A stretch of DNA of 64,000 nucleotides, from NCBI GenBank assembly GCA_003254885.1, contig QANT01004134.1, positions 19,567-83,566 on the forward strand. Reading direction: 5' to 3'. Under the pieces are notes generated by a model, which worked only from the letters and a program-made list of their open reading frames with translations, did no database searches and was not told the DNA's origin. The stretch's first letter is position 1, and each line of letters opens with the position of its first letter. Of the stretch, positions 1 through 12,074 are shown piece after piece. This DNA is from Purshia tridentata. Its lineage: Eukaryota > Streptophyta > Magnoliopsida > Rosales > Rosaceae. Made by a program: the position numbers and the translations under genes.

Positions 1-215
1 TTAACAAATACAAAGGGTCCTGGAATACATGGATACATCAAGAGACTTCCATATATAGGTAAAATCTGTCCATTATCATGTTACTAAACATATTAATCAA
101 AAACAATGAATACATGCAATTACTTGATGAGATGATAATCTAAAAACAAAGCTTTATGTAGTATTGTTCAAAATTAAAATATATGTATATAGGACATTAA
201 TAAAATAACTCTCAC

Positions 216-2273
216 CCCTAGGCGGACTGTTGGTGATGATGCAATCTGTGATAAAATGGGTCCAAGGCTTTGGGCGACTGGAACAAGAACAGGTGAGAAC
301 AGAGGAACAGCTGAGCTTGCCTCCTGTCAAAATATGGAAGAACAGTTTCAATGGATCTTCAATGTTTTATAGAAATTGTTATAGAAAACACATATCTTGT
401 TACGATGTAAGTGTCTGCAAGTGCTTTTTTTCTTCTTTTTTTTACTTCTTGAGAAATAAATATGATGTGTGCGTTGTAGGAACAAGAGAATAAAAGATGG
501 CGTACAATTCAGCTGGTTTGCCTAAAAGGAAAAGAATACTGAAATTTCCACTTGGTTATGCACAATACCTAGACATATACAAGGGGAGAGTAAAAAGGAT
601 GTTCAAATTTCTATCCATAGAATTATACTGAAATCTTGCTCCTCTAAAATTCTCACAGAAGAGAGAATTCCACCTCTAGTTATCTCGATAAATTTTCTCT
701 CCTCACCAAGTCCTGATATTATGCTTATGAATTTATGAGTCAAATACCTTGTTGTTGAATGCCATCAACACATTCCCATTTCTTTGAACAGCATATCGTG
801 AACCTGGCCAAGCATTTGGTCACCAACATAATGAATTTCTAAAACTCCAATCAGTTGCACCCTTATGAGCAGTTTATTAGGGGAAAACTGAAAAATAGCA
901 ATACCAATCAAAAGGTGGATGACAGATCCCAAAGAATGGCCAATGCCAAAAGTAGGAAGATCTTGAACCTGTATAGCCAAGCATCTTAGATTCTGTTTAC
1001 CTATGGAAGAAATAAAGCTGAACTAGAAATAAACAGATTCTGAAGAGAACAAATAAAAACTCACCGTATCTTTAAGAAACCGATAGCACCGATCAAATTT
1101 GAATTGGACTTCATCTGCAATGAAGAAGTGATCAAATCCACTAGCATATGGTGTTGCAATCACCAAAACACCCCTACAACACAAAAATAGCTGTATCATA
1201 TCATTCATTTTGTCTCAAAAGCAGAAAATTCCACTGTAATACCAATAGTAGATAGATAGACTGGGACCCAATAATGATTTATCAGAATAGAACACCAAAC
1301 GACCACGTCCTTGTCTAATCCCATAATAATAACCATAACATTCTGGGCATTAGAATAAATCATTATATCTTGTACCATGGGGTTTGCATACAAATATAGT
1401 TGTGCTAGCATGAAATAGACTATACGAGTTCATTGCAAACCAACCAAATTCTCTACTGAATCTATAAGAATCAAAACTCACTTTTCTGAGAGGCGCTCAA
1501 GAAACAAGCGGTAGGTGAGCTGAGGGGCAGCTCCGACAAATATACCACCAACAAAATGTACAACGGACGTGGGTTTCAAGTTTCTTGGTTTGAGAACCCA
1601 TGCTCCCTGAAATAGATAACGACAGATTGGTTCAAAATAAAACTTATTATGCATATACCATCAAGTTTCAACCCAAAGCCATTTGCATGTAGAAATTCAC
1701 TTGCAGAATGTATTTTTAACTAAATAAACAAGAAGAAGTGGTTCCTAAGACATAATTCATCACAGAATACAAGCATAATTGAACAAATTCTGAAATTATG
1801 TAATTCAGAAAAGCTTAGTGAATCCGCAAAAGCTAAAATGAAGATGAATGGTACCTCGACTTGAGTCCAGTCGCCTGAACCAGCCCAAGGACCTTGGGAT
1901 TGTCTTACAGTCTCCGTAAGTAATCTGAAGTAGATAAAACAAGAAGCGTTGAATTGGAAAGTTAACTTGAACAAAGGGTAAACAAAGAACTGCATCAGCC
2001 ATCATGATAGAGTTGAAAGAAAGGGGCACAGCATAACCTCTCAATCTCAGAGTAGAGCTGAATCCCAGTTGGCTGTGGCTGTGGCTGTGGTTGTGGTTGC
2101 TTCTTGGTGGTCTCATCATCGTAGTTGCAGTAGATTCTGCTCCGAAGATGACGACGAGAATTTGGAAGGCTGACGATACGACTCTGCTGTTGAATCACCA
2201 GCTGCTTCTTAAACAATTGATGGGGCTGATGGAGATGCGGATGGGTCTGCGAACTCCTTACCCAACTGGCCAT
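216..2273 (-). CDS. DUF1350 family protein, predicted plastid alpha/beta-hydrolase-like, 3' end outside window
   Basis: Seven exons are visible: 2038-2273, 1855-1924, 1482-1606, 1065-1173, 905-968, 748-803 and 216-323. They join in phase into about 256 residues, and the C-terminal part lies beyond the left edge. The start is the first ATG of a Ser/Gln/Pro-rich, acidic-poor leader that resembles a plastid transit peptide and contains a short Gln-Pro repeat. The recognisable core follows: GAWVLKPR, VVHFVGGIFVGAAPQ, ATPYASGFDHF and the nucleophile-elbow-like GIGHSLGS, which matches the G-x-S-x-G style of alpha/beta hydrolases (here G-H-S-L-G). It continues with RYAVQRNGNVLMAFNNKEAS. These are hallmarks of DUF1350 proteins of plants and cyanobacteria. 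The function of the family is not known to me, so no reaction is assigned. The gene is divergent from the GT47 gene across a 270-bp spacer. Confidence 0.88.
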
Positions 2274-2543
2274 GCTTACCCAATTCGCTCTTCTTCAAAC
2301 TGGGATGGTAGGTATCATCTTCTTTCTTCAAGTTTCAACACAAATAAAATGCCCAAACTCTAGCTCATACCATCTATACGTCACCGTTTCTGGGTCCCAA
2401 AAAGTCAAAAGCCAAATAAACAAATGAAGCAGACAGCCCTGTTTGTTTGTTTGTTTCATTGTTTGTTACTGACTTGGGAGTTTCTCTTATTCTGGTAAGT
2501 GACTGAGGAGTGAGGATCCACCAACAAGAATCAAGAACCGAAA
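2274..2543. promoter_or_regulatory. Short divergent promoter region between DUF1350 and GT47 genes
   Basis: The start codons of two oppositely oriented genes are only 270 bp apart, so both promoters and 5' leaders must fit here. A TGTTTGTTTG run lies near 2441-2465. I see no clear TATA box for either side. That the spacer acts as a bidirectional promoter is inferred from geometry only. Confidence 0.5.
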
Positions 2544-4056
2544 ATGAAGACCCTGTGCTCATCTGTGAAGAAAAGGTCCAGACTCAAACGACGGGTGCTC
2601 CTGATCGTTTTGGTGGTGCTGGCAGTGTCTTCATGTTCACGGTTTGCTTTCTTCCTCCTCCCTTTGTCAAAAACCACCATTACTCACAGAGTGACCAACC
2701 ACATTCTCACTTCAAACACTTACTCAAATTCGGGTCTCTCAGCCTCTGCCCCAACACCTCTTCCTGTAGATTCAGGTCCTTACCACAACTGGCAACTCTT
2801 TGCCGCCGACTTCAAGGACATGATCCGAAACTTCAAAATTTATGTTTATCCCACTTCTTCTTCTTCTTCCTTTGCTTCAATTTTCCTTCCCCACCCAAAC
2901 CCATTCAACCCCAAACTCGGAAACTACTTCAGCGAGCACATGTTCAAGCTATCTCTTCTCCAGAGCTCTCTCATCACCCCCATCCCACAGCAAGCCCATC
3001 TCTTCTTCTTGCCCTTCTCCGTCAATCTTCTCCGAAACGACCCACGTGTCCACTCCGAGGCATCCATTGCCGAGTTCATCGCCACCTACACCGCTGCCAT
3101 TAGCCGCGAGTTCCCGTTCTGGAACGCCTCTTCGGGCTCCGACCACTTCTACGCCTGCTGTCACTCTGTTTGTCGAGAGGCAGCTTCCAAACATGGTGAC
3201 CTGCGTAACAATGCCATCCAGCTCACTTGCTCCTCCAGCTACTTCCAGAGATTCTACGTCACCCACAAAGACGTTGCTCTGCCTCAGGTTTGGCCTCGCC
3301 CTCCTCAGCTAGCCCTCAACACCCCACATTCCAGGTACTGTTTCATCTTTCAGTTTTCTCAATTGGGATTTGTTAGTTTTAGAAATCTAACAAGTGTTCG
3401 AGTTGCAATCAAGCAGTGTTCGAGTTCCATCGAGTAGTTTTCGAGTTCTATTAAGCAGTGTTCGGTCACTAGTTTTCTAAAAAAATTTGGCTAGTTTTCT
3501 CATTTGGAAGTTGGAACTTGTTAGTTGTTAGCTTCTCTGCTTCTGCTAAGCTGCTTTTTTTTGATGCAGGGATAAGCTAGTGTACTTTTCTGGGCGCATT
3601 CAGAACTCTCATATCCGTGAGCAGCTGATAGATTTATGGGGCAATGATACATTCATGGATGTATTCTCCGGCAACCCATCTTTTCCTTATGAAGAAGGGT
3701 TTAAGAGGAGCAAGTATTGCCTCCATGTCAAAGGCTATGAGGTGAACACTGCCAGAGTCAGTGATGCTATACACTATGGGTGTGTTCCTGTTATACTTTC
3801 CAATTACTATGAGCTTCCATTTGCTAATGTGTTGAACTGGACCAAGTTTTCAGTCATTGTCAACCATGGCGAGGTTGCATTCTTGAAGAGGAGGTTGCTG
3901 TCTATAACAAGACAATCGTACATGAGCATGTACCATAATTTGTGCAAAGTCCGTAGGCATTTTGTTTGGCATGAGACTCCCAAGGGTTATGACTCCTTCC
4001 ACATGACTGCTTACCAGTTGTGGCTCAAAAGGGGATCGCAGCGTCTGTCATACTAA
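2544..4056 (+). CDS. Exostosin-family glycosyltransferase (GT47), type II Golgi membrane protein
   Basis: Two exons, 2544-3334 and 3570-4056, join in phase to 425 residues. The N-terminus has a basic patch (KKRSRLKRR) followed by a hydrophobic stretch at about residues 17-40, a type II signal anchor typical of Golgi transferases. The exostosin domain begins near FKIYVYP and includes YFSEHMFK, AHLFFLPFSV, a SGSDHF segment, YFSGRIQNSHIREQL and the nucleotide-sugar-binding side KYCLHVKGYEVNTARVSDAI with HYGCVPVILS. GT47 enzymes of plants build cell-wall glycans such as xylan, xyloglucan side chains or arabinan. Which sugar this one transfers cannot be told from the sequence. The ATG at 2544 starts the longest frame that includes the membrane anchor. 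An overlapping ORF in another frame is a shadow. Confidence 0.93.
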
Positions 4057-4552
4057 TTCCTGCCTTGTGGTCATGACTTGGGGTTGAGCTTTTGCATGCA
4101 TATATGTAATAAAAATAAGACTCATTTCCTATGGTAGTATTTACTATGCAATGTGTACACCATCTTTGAAAGATACAAAAACAGAATGGGTACATTGAAG
4201 CAGATAATCATATTTCCATGCCATACAACTTGCACCAGGTTTTGTTAAACATGGACTAATGAATTTAAGACCTCCATTTTGGTTCACTATGACACATATT
4301 AGTTCACTTGGCACCAAATTAGCACGGTGTCCAATACTATAATTACTGACAAAATTCAAGAATCACATACTCTTGGCCCCAATGTAATCCATCCATAGTG
4401 AAGATTCAAGCATTCGACGGTTTTTTCTTTTTTTTACAATAAAAGAGTATATAGATCTCTCAGCGATGTACAAGTAGAAAGTCTTCTTACTAAGTGCCTG
4501 ATATTTATACTCCAGTTACACAGCACGCTTTTATTCGATATTTATAATAGAA
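4057..4552. other. Tail-to-tail spacer between GT47 and WBP2-like genes
   Basis: About 500 bp separate the stop codons of two converging genes. It should hold both 3' untranslated regions. An AATAAAAATAAG run at about 4107 could be the polyadenylation signal for the GT47 gene. I see no gene or mobile element. Confidence 0.6.
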
Positions 4553-6570
4553 TTACATTGCATGTTCAGCGGGTTGTGACTGGTATGTGCGCCGCCTCAG
4601 CTGAGACTCTGAAGTAGGCTGCTGCAAGAAGATCTTCGTTGGATCATTGGGATCAACATACCTGCAAAATTAGCAAATCGTAATTTAAACAACAATTGCT
4701 TCTCTGATTCACTTTATAACAAGCATCCATGGCAAAATATGTCACTTACGCATGTCTCATCATCTCATCAACAGGAGTTTGTGATGCTTGTAAAGGATCC
4801 ACATGAGGCTGTGACCCGGTGTTGGAGTGTTGATATGGCTGATTATATTGTCTCACTGAGGAGATCAAGTTGAAAAAAAGCGGAACAAATGTCCCACAGC
4901 CCCCTTCTTTGAACAAAATCTTGAATGAGTGAGTGGAATATAGAGCTGCAGATTGATTTTCTGGAATCACCTGAAATTGGTCATCAAGACAAATAGGATC
5001 CCCAAAATCAGAAGACAGGTTATGGCCAATAATTGGAATCATATAAACGATATACTTACAGGCTCCACATGACCAGAAATGTTGTTGCAGTGAAAAATTG
5101 GTTGGTTAAACTTTTCACCATGGACATAAAGCTGCAAAATGAATCAACCAAAGGTCAGTGAGATGCAAGTAAATGGATATAAAAGAAAGACAGCAAGAGA
5201 CATCAAGTATATGCCCAAACTGCACCAAGACAAAACAATCTTTACACTCTGCAAACAAGCAAACAGTCATCACATACAACAATACTTTTTAGCCTTACAC
5301 ATAATAAAAGTACTCTCAGCAGAGCCCCGAAAAATAGGCGCCCATGAGCGCCTGAAATCCAGCAGCAGTGGGTAATTACTGCTGTGGGATTACAGTAATT
5401 CCCTGAGATAATTAGAATTGTTGTACCGGTGGATCATGACTGGATATAGGTTTTTTTATGAAATACTTGTGAGTTTGACATGAAAGTTTAATGAAATACA
5501 TCATACTTTTACATTAATTGCTAATGCTGTTTGTCAGATAACAACAATGAGAGAGACAGGGTTGTCAAAATCAGGATCCTGCATAAGATCCACAAGAGGG
5601 CCCTAGAGATCAATCATAAGATCATATCAAGGATTTTACAAACTATGTTAAATGGCCAAAGGAACATATGTGTGTATATATATAGACCAAACTTATAGGG
5701 GGAAGAAGTGCTTGACATAAACAAAGTCAGAATGTGCTAAAAATACTCTGACCTTTAACCTAAAGCATTTTTTCTTACTCTTTTCAGTCTCAAAAGAAGA
5801 CCGCATAGAAAAGTGTAGGGAAAAAGTTTGATATTGGAGGCTTTGTAAATTTGCTAATACTAGACCACCTACATGATTAAACATTCATATGTCATTCACC
5901 ATCAGAATTTTCAATTTTCCCACGTGTAAAGACTAATTCTACTGTTCAAAGTTTTCCACGCATCATTTATCCAAGGAAAAATAATCATCAGGTACAAAGC
6001 AATATAGAGGTAAGACTTAAGTATTACATACCAGGGGCATATCAAAAGCAGTGAAGTTCCCATCGGGCTTCTTGGAAACAAAGACCATGCGTACGTTTGA
6101 CAAGTAGATAGTTCCCTTTGCTTTAAGACGACCACCATTAGATCTGAAAGTCGAAGAAGGCAATACTCAAATTCAACACCAAATAATGCAATCACAAAAA
6201 CTACTCTGGAATTGGAATATATTTCGACTTAGAAGTTATCACACTTTCTCTCTCTCCCCAAGCACTCTAAGAAAGCAAGAAAGAGGTTTACAAGTTAAAA
6301 AATTCACTCATTTTGCATTTATCGTCAAGCTACAATGTTGGGCATACATACAGTCGATCGAAATCCCAACCAAAACCCAGAAAAGAAAACGATGAAAATT
6401 GAATAATTAATGGGAAAATTAGTGAATTAGTTAATACAGAACGAATGAATTTCAACGTACCCAGGAATCTTATCGACCTCGAACTCGACGCCGTCTCTGG
6501 CCAAGACGAACATCTCGTTGACGAACGGAACGGGGAGCCCATTAGGGAAGAGCTGAGGGTTCAAAGCCAT
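4553..6570 (-). CDS. WBP2-like GRAM-domain protein (UPF0664 family)
   Basis: Five exons (6461-6570, 6032-6143, 5060-5131, 4750-4970, 4553-4661) sum to 624 bp, giving 207 residues. The protein begins MALNPQLFPNG and has the GRAM-like core: FEVDKIPG, LKAKGTIYLSNVRMVFVS, FTAFDMPLLYVHGEKFNQP, IFHCNNISGHVEP and STHSFKILFKEGGCGTFVP. This is the family of animal WW-domain-binding protein 2 and the fission yeast stress-induced C29B12.11c protein. By memory it is very close in sequence and length to Arabidopsis At5g11680. The animal protein carries PPxY motifs for WW partners. I see none here; the tail is Gln/Pro-rich. GRAM domains usually bind membranes or phosphoinositides, so a peripheral membrane adaptor role is inferred. 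No catalytic residues are expected. Confidence 0.93.
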
Positions 6571-8667
6571 CTTTCTTTCTCTTTCGGTTTCGGTTTTTCT
6601 GCCTCCGATACAGAAAGAGGGATCAAAATCACCGCGTTGCTTTGGTTTTGGTTCGGTCCGAATCAAACACGTCTTCTTTAAATTGCTGTCCAACGCCCTC
6701 ACCGAATACTCCAGCACCCACCCGCTTTCAGTTTCCGCAACTTTCTCGAAAATGACTTGTATATACCGTTTTTTTTCCTTTTTTTTTTATAGAATAACTA
6801 TATTAACTATATATCTATATTATTTGTGAATTAAAAAAGTTAATAATATCTAAATATACAATTAGATGCAATCTTATTTACGAATTGACATATATAACCT
6901 TTCCCTGCCTCTATTTTGGCCTGCCGTGTCCTTTCATAGTATTATGATGTTAAATTGATAATTGTCTATAATTCCAGTTATTGATTTTGCTATTATTTCC
7001 CTTTTTTCTTTGTTTTTTCCGTTTAATCCACTCTCATCATATATGGTGATATAATTGATTTGTTTTGATGGTGTGGATACGTACTAATACTATATCCTCG
7101 GTTTTTCTTTTGATATTGTGGTAGAGTAGCAGTATTGAAGAAGAATAGGATGAGTATGGAAAATACTACTAATCCTAATTTGATTTTTCTTAGCAATAAA
7201 AGCTTTTTGTATGTTTCATGAGTAACATATATATTATCTGAAATCATATCATTGCATTAAAAGACAATTATAAATCAAAATGAGAATGCGCGCTATGAGT
7301 GTTGAAAAAATTGAACTGTATAGCATTAGCTAAAAATATATCATATTATGCTTAATTCATAACTCATAAATTATGATTATTAGACATAAAAGATTAGAGA
7401 TACAAGTTATTGACTTATTTTTAGGATTTATGATTTATGAACATTTCCGACCCGAAAAAATAAAATAGCAACATTTGATGTGATTTTGATGTGATCATTT
7501 ATACATAAATAACACTGTATAATTGTTGATACTAAAATTCTTGTTGGATCTGATTTTAACAATCAACAATGAATCAATCAACTATAAGCCCACCACTCGG
7601 ACGTCGCGCTTCCTTCGAACTTTTGTCTCCTTGAATTGTTGAAATCTTCCCGTGGGGTGTACCTGCAATAACACTCCGATGCTAAAATGAGTGAATAATT
7701 CTATTTGCTTCTCAATATGTTCTTTTTTCCTTAGGTTCGATCCCTTTTCATGGAGTCGCATTCCTTCTTATATAGAAAAAATAATTCTTCCGTTACCTCC
7801 TACCTTCGCTCCTTTTTCTTCCCGTTATACTCTTTTAATACATTTGATCGTTGGTGTCTTTACTCGGGTTCGTGGGTCATTAAGGTTGGGATTAGTACAG
7901 GCTATGCTTTTAAGATAAAAAATATTACCGTTTCTATTTTTGGGCTTATACCTTTCGGGCTTCTCACCTTCCCTTTGGATTGGGCTTGGTTATGTCTCAG
8001 CCCTGGGTCCAGGCCCAGATCTTTCTGTCGCCTACAATAATTGTATATTTATTTATACGTACGTATGTCATTTTCATCAAGTTTGCAGAACTCATGGTCA
8101 TGGCGCGCTGAACAAATTGTATCTAAATAGTATAAGTATTATTATTAATTTGTTTTTGGTGAAGGTACTGACACTTGAGTATTATTAGTGGTAATAAATA
8201 ACTATTGTTTTAAATTTTTTAATTTATATTAATATGGTATATTTTGTTTGATTAATAACTTGACTTATTATGAATTTATGAATTAGAGTTAATCTAATTA
8301 ATTAACAAAAGTTTTCGCTACACACTCAGTATAAACCCTCCTTTATTGTAATAAAAAAAAATAAAAAAAAACTTGGCCTACGTACTCTGCATAATAATTA
8401 CTGCATTTAGTACAACGTGTTGAAAAGGAGTGAAAAAAGAAAAAAAGATTAAATTGTTATTGGCACTCTTGTACTAAAATAAACACATTTGAATGAGAAA
8501 TACAAGTAATTATAATTTGGCTAGTACCTTATGCTACCTTATGCTCCTATAGATTGTCTCCTAATACAATATATCAAGGACCGAAAAGTCTAATTAATTA
8601 ACATATATCTATGCTCGTAGTCTCGTCGTAGATGATTAATATCTCTCATGCACACACAATTAAGTAC
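6571..8667. other. 2.1-kb intergenic region, AT-rich with a more GC-rich island
   Basis: Between the WBP2-like 5' end and the CHX 3' end I find no convincing gene. About 6770-7560 and 8150-8600 are very AT-rich. The stretch from about 7588 to 8040 is richer in C and G and has overlapping ORFs of 75-96 codons that resemble nothing I recognise. Its composition differs from both sides, so it may be a decayed mobile element fragment, but I see no terminal repeats. Confidence 0.5.
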
Positions 8668-11333
8668 TCAAACCATTGCCGTTTCCGGCACCTCAAAATC
8701 AGCTTCCTCCACCACGAGCGGCTGCGACGCGGTGGGATTATACTGTTGAAGCACCAGAACCGACGCCGTGGTCGAAAATTCCGACGTCGCCAAGAAGCTT
8801 CCCACAGGCCCCAGCTCCGCACAATCACTTGTATCCACCAACGGCGCCGTCGGGGGCATCCTCCCCACTATAAACAGACTGCTCTTGCTCATCGATTTCA
8901 ACTCCGCCATGATCTCCGCCTTGCTCTCCACCACCTTCTCCTCGTAAAACATCGAGTACTCCTCGTCCGCCTTCTTCGTGCTGTTCCGCAACTCCCTGTA
9001 CTCCGCCAACAACTTATCGTCATCCTCCTTCTCGTCGCTGCTGTCCTCCTCTTTCAATATCCTCTTGTTATTGTCGGCGGTTATTCCGACCAACTGCGCC
9101 CCGAACCTCAGCGTCTTCCCCGATGGGGCCACGAACCTGACCAAAGTGAAAAAGATCCCCGGATGCTCCGCCAGCCTCATACCGTACGCCAGGGCCTCCC
9201 GGTCGTCCCGTCCCCCAAAAAACGCCACCACCACCTTGTACGACACGTCGCTGGCGGATACCTGGGTGGTCCCGCCAAGTCCCCGGTCCACCAGAACCCC
9301 AACCGAGCACGGCGCGTGACGCAGCACGCGCTCGTTGACGGACTGGAACGAGTGTCCCAGAGACTCCATGTTGCCATCCAGCCTCTGGTGCTTGTGAAAC
9401 GGGAGGAGAATCATGGCGGCGGTTTTCTGGTGGGCGCTGGTGCAGATGTCTTCGTGGATGTTGTTGAGGGATGAGATGGCGGTCATGGGGCGGACCTTGA
9501 CGGTGCTGAGCTGCTCGTAGGCCTCGAAGGCGATGACCATGGTGTCCTTGTTGTTGTCGTCGCTCTTCTTGTTCCAGAAAGGGAGGCCGTTGTAGCGGGC
9601 CTTGTGGACCATGGAGATGGCGGAGGAGCGCTCGGAGAGCTCCATGAGGTGCATGGCGTAGACGGTGAGGCGGCCTCGCTTGCGGGTCCCGCGGGAGGAC
9701 TCGATGAGGTTGATCATGGTGGGGATGTTGCGGGTGCTGTGGAAGCAGATGAGCATTCGGAGCTCCGTGTCCGGGTTCTTACGGAACACGCTCCGCTGCT
9801 TATACGGTGCTCCACGTCGAGCTGGCTTGTACACTGCCATCACTAGTGGGGTCGTGATGAAGGTGGTGAACAGCGCCATTAGGACGAAGATCGCAAACGT
9901 CTGGTCGTTCAGTACCTGCACGTACCGTACCCATGCTCACAAAGTAATTAACTTTTTTGGAATTGTAAGGAATTATGAAAAGCTGGTGGTGAATAAAGTT
10001 TGTAATGAGTTAATTACCTTTCTGTCCTTGCCAATATTGAGGACGATGAGCTCTACGAGGCCCTTGGTGTTCATAAGGAAGCCAAGAGCCAGTGCCTCCC
10101 TGAAGGGCATCTTACACACCATCGACAAAGTGACAGTCCCCACAATCTTCCCAAACGAAGCGGTGAATATAACAAGCACCAGCAACGCCCAAGACAGCGC
10201 TCCGCTTATGGTCGCCACGTTGGTCTTCAGCCCACTCGAAACGAAATAAAGCGGTAAAAAAAGCCCCGACACCAGATCCTCTATCTTCTCTATTAACACC
10301 CCAGCGAACGGCCCATCCTTGGGGATTACAATCCCCACCACAAACGCGCCAAACAGCGCGTGTATTCCAATCGCATCTGTCACGAAACTCGCCGCCAGAA
10401 CCAGCGACAGCGTGATGCAAATGTACAGCTCCTTTACCGGCTCGCCGTCAGGCGATCTCCGAGCCATCATTGCAAGCACCGGCCGGAAGACAAAAACTGC
10501 GAATCCGACGAAGCCAGCGCCGCAGAGCAGGACCCACACGGAGACGAGGGGGGAGGTGTTGGTGCCGGTGAGGGCGATGGCGAGGGCCAGTAAGATCCAG
10601 GCGGCGACATCGTTGACGGCGGCGGCGGACATGGCGATGCGGCCGACGTCGGTGGTGAGGAGCTTGAGCTCGGCGAGGATGCGAGCGAGCACGGGGAAGG
10701 CGGTGATGGAGAGCGCGACGCCGATGAAGACGAGAAAGGGGCCTTGGTCGACGCCTTTGGAGACGGTGGAGCGGAGTACGAAGGAGGTGAAGACGCCGAG
10801 GACGAAGGGGAGGGTGATGCCACAGAGAGCGATTCCGAGGGACTTCTTGCCGGTGCAGCGTATGGCGCGAATGTCGAGCTCGAGTCCGACGAGGAAGAGG
10901 AAGAAGAGGAGGCCGATGTTCGCCACCGTGTCCAGTACGGTCATGCTCTTCGCTGGAAATACGGTGTGGAGAAACTTCTCGCTTCGCCCCAGCGCGGAGG
11001 GTCCAAGCAGTATGCCACCCTGTAATTAATTAATTAATTAATTGATTAATTAATGTGTGCATGCATGATGCAATGCATGTATTGTAATTAAAATGAAAAT
11101 GAAAAAAATTGCATGCAAAATTGGCTTACAATGACTTCGGCTATGACTCTGGGTTGGCGGAGAGGTTTTAGGAGGAATGCAAGAGTTCTGGTGAAGGCTA
11201 CGACCAAACAGATCTGGAGGATGAGTAAGGGGAGAGCGTAATCCAGTGGATTTTCACCTTGGAATGACCCATTGGATGTTGCCTTCATGGGTGGTGCCGG
11301 GTTGGCCGGTGGTGGCGGCGACTGCGGCGCCAT
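8668..11333 (-). CDS. CHX18-like: Cation/H+ antiporter of the CHX17/18 type
   Basis: Three exons (11130-11333, 10018-11019, 8668-9915) sum to 2454 bp, giving 817 residues, the usual CHX length. A Pro-rich N-terminus leads to [21 protein letters not shown], then about 10-12 membrane helices of the CPA2 exchanger domain (residues ~35-435). Seen motifs include [39 protein letters not shown] and the ion-site pair Asn204-Asp205 in [32 protein letters not shown] and [19 protein letters not shown] follow. The remaining half, exon 3, is the soluble C-terminal region with two USP-like folds that this clade carries. CHX17-20 proteins exchange K+ (or Na+) for H+ in prevacuolar and endosomal membranes and affect pH and protein sorting. 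Resemblance is strongest to CHX18; CHX17 or CHX19 are alternatives. Exon GC content is far above the surrounding DNA. Confidence 0.95.
11022..11053. repeat. (TTAA)n-like microsatellite at the 3' splice site of CHX intron 1
   Basis: A run of ATTA/TTAA units fills the last ~30 bases of the first CHX intron, directly against the acceptor AG at 11020-11021 (gene on the minus strand). It takes the place normally held by a pyrimidine tract. Confidence 0.85.
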
Positions 11334-12074
11334 CTTCAGACCAACTGAATTGTAAACAACTTGTGCTGCAGGCTCAGCTAATGAATTATGTTTTCCTTTT
11401 CTTTTGACTTGAAGATCATGCAATCTTCATCTCAACGTGCATGTATCTTATGTAATGTAACTGTGGAGGATCACAACGATACGCAGAGCAAAGGGAGCGA
11501 ATGGTAGAAATAAGAGGAATAAAGCAACTTAATTATAGCACATGACAACGCTTTCCTTGCTTCTTAGAAAGGGCCTCATTCCTTCTTCTCCTCCTATATA
11601 TGGTTATTGTTAGTTTAGAGAATTTCACTTGGTTGAGTTACACCAACACTCTCCACATTTTTTAATATTTTCCCTTTTTTTAGTAAACATAAATTAACTG
11701 AACCAAACAATTTGAGTCAGAACAACAAGGCTAGCTAGCTATACAAAACAGGCCAAGCAACAACACGAGAACAAACTAACTAACAAATAACAAAGAAACC
11801 AAAACCGAAATAAAAAGAGACATAAAATGAGATGAAATAACTAAGAGCATTCTCTTCATCAAACATCAGCATCTCATCTCCAATGCTTATACTCTTTCCT
11901 ACAAATAAAATTAAATCGAGAAGAAAATTGAAAGCCTCTCCATGTCAAATGTTTCCATTAACTAGGAAAATGCAACTCTGTTTACAAATTGATACATCCT
12001 TCCATCCCAAGCTATCACAAAACTAAAAAAGAAGGGGGTACAACAGTCCAAATAAAAACTAAGTTCAGCCAATC
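11334..12074. other. Intergenic region upstream of CHX gene and downstream of L18
   Basis: About 740 bp without a gene. It should contain the CHX promoter (a TATATATGG run near 11595 fits a TATA box for a minus-strand gene only loosely) and the 3' untranslated region of the L18 gene. I see no repeats or mobile elements. Confidence 0.5.

Noticed and set aside
2510-3312. Overlapping open frames inside the GT47 first exon
   Set aside because: Ser/Pro-rich out-of-frame readings of the exostosin coding region; only the frame from 2544 has the anchor and domain motifs.
7588-8040. Possible gene in the GC-richer island
   Set aside because: Overlapping short frames, no splice pattern that extends them and no recognisable motif; more likely a decayed element.
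8632-9474. 280-codon open frame on the plus strand
   Set aside because: It is the antisense shadow of the GC-rich last CHX exon; its residues are low-complexity Arg/His/Leu and the other strand encodes a clear transporter.
10319-11029. 236-codon open frame on the plus strand
   Set aside because: Antisense shadow of CHX exon 2, with no domain and no start context.
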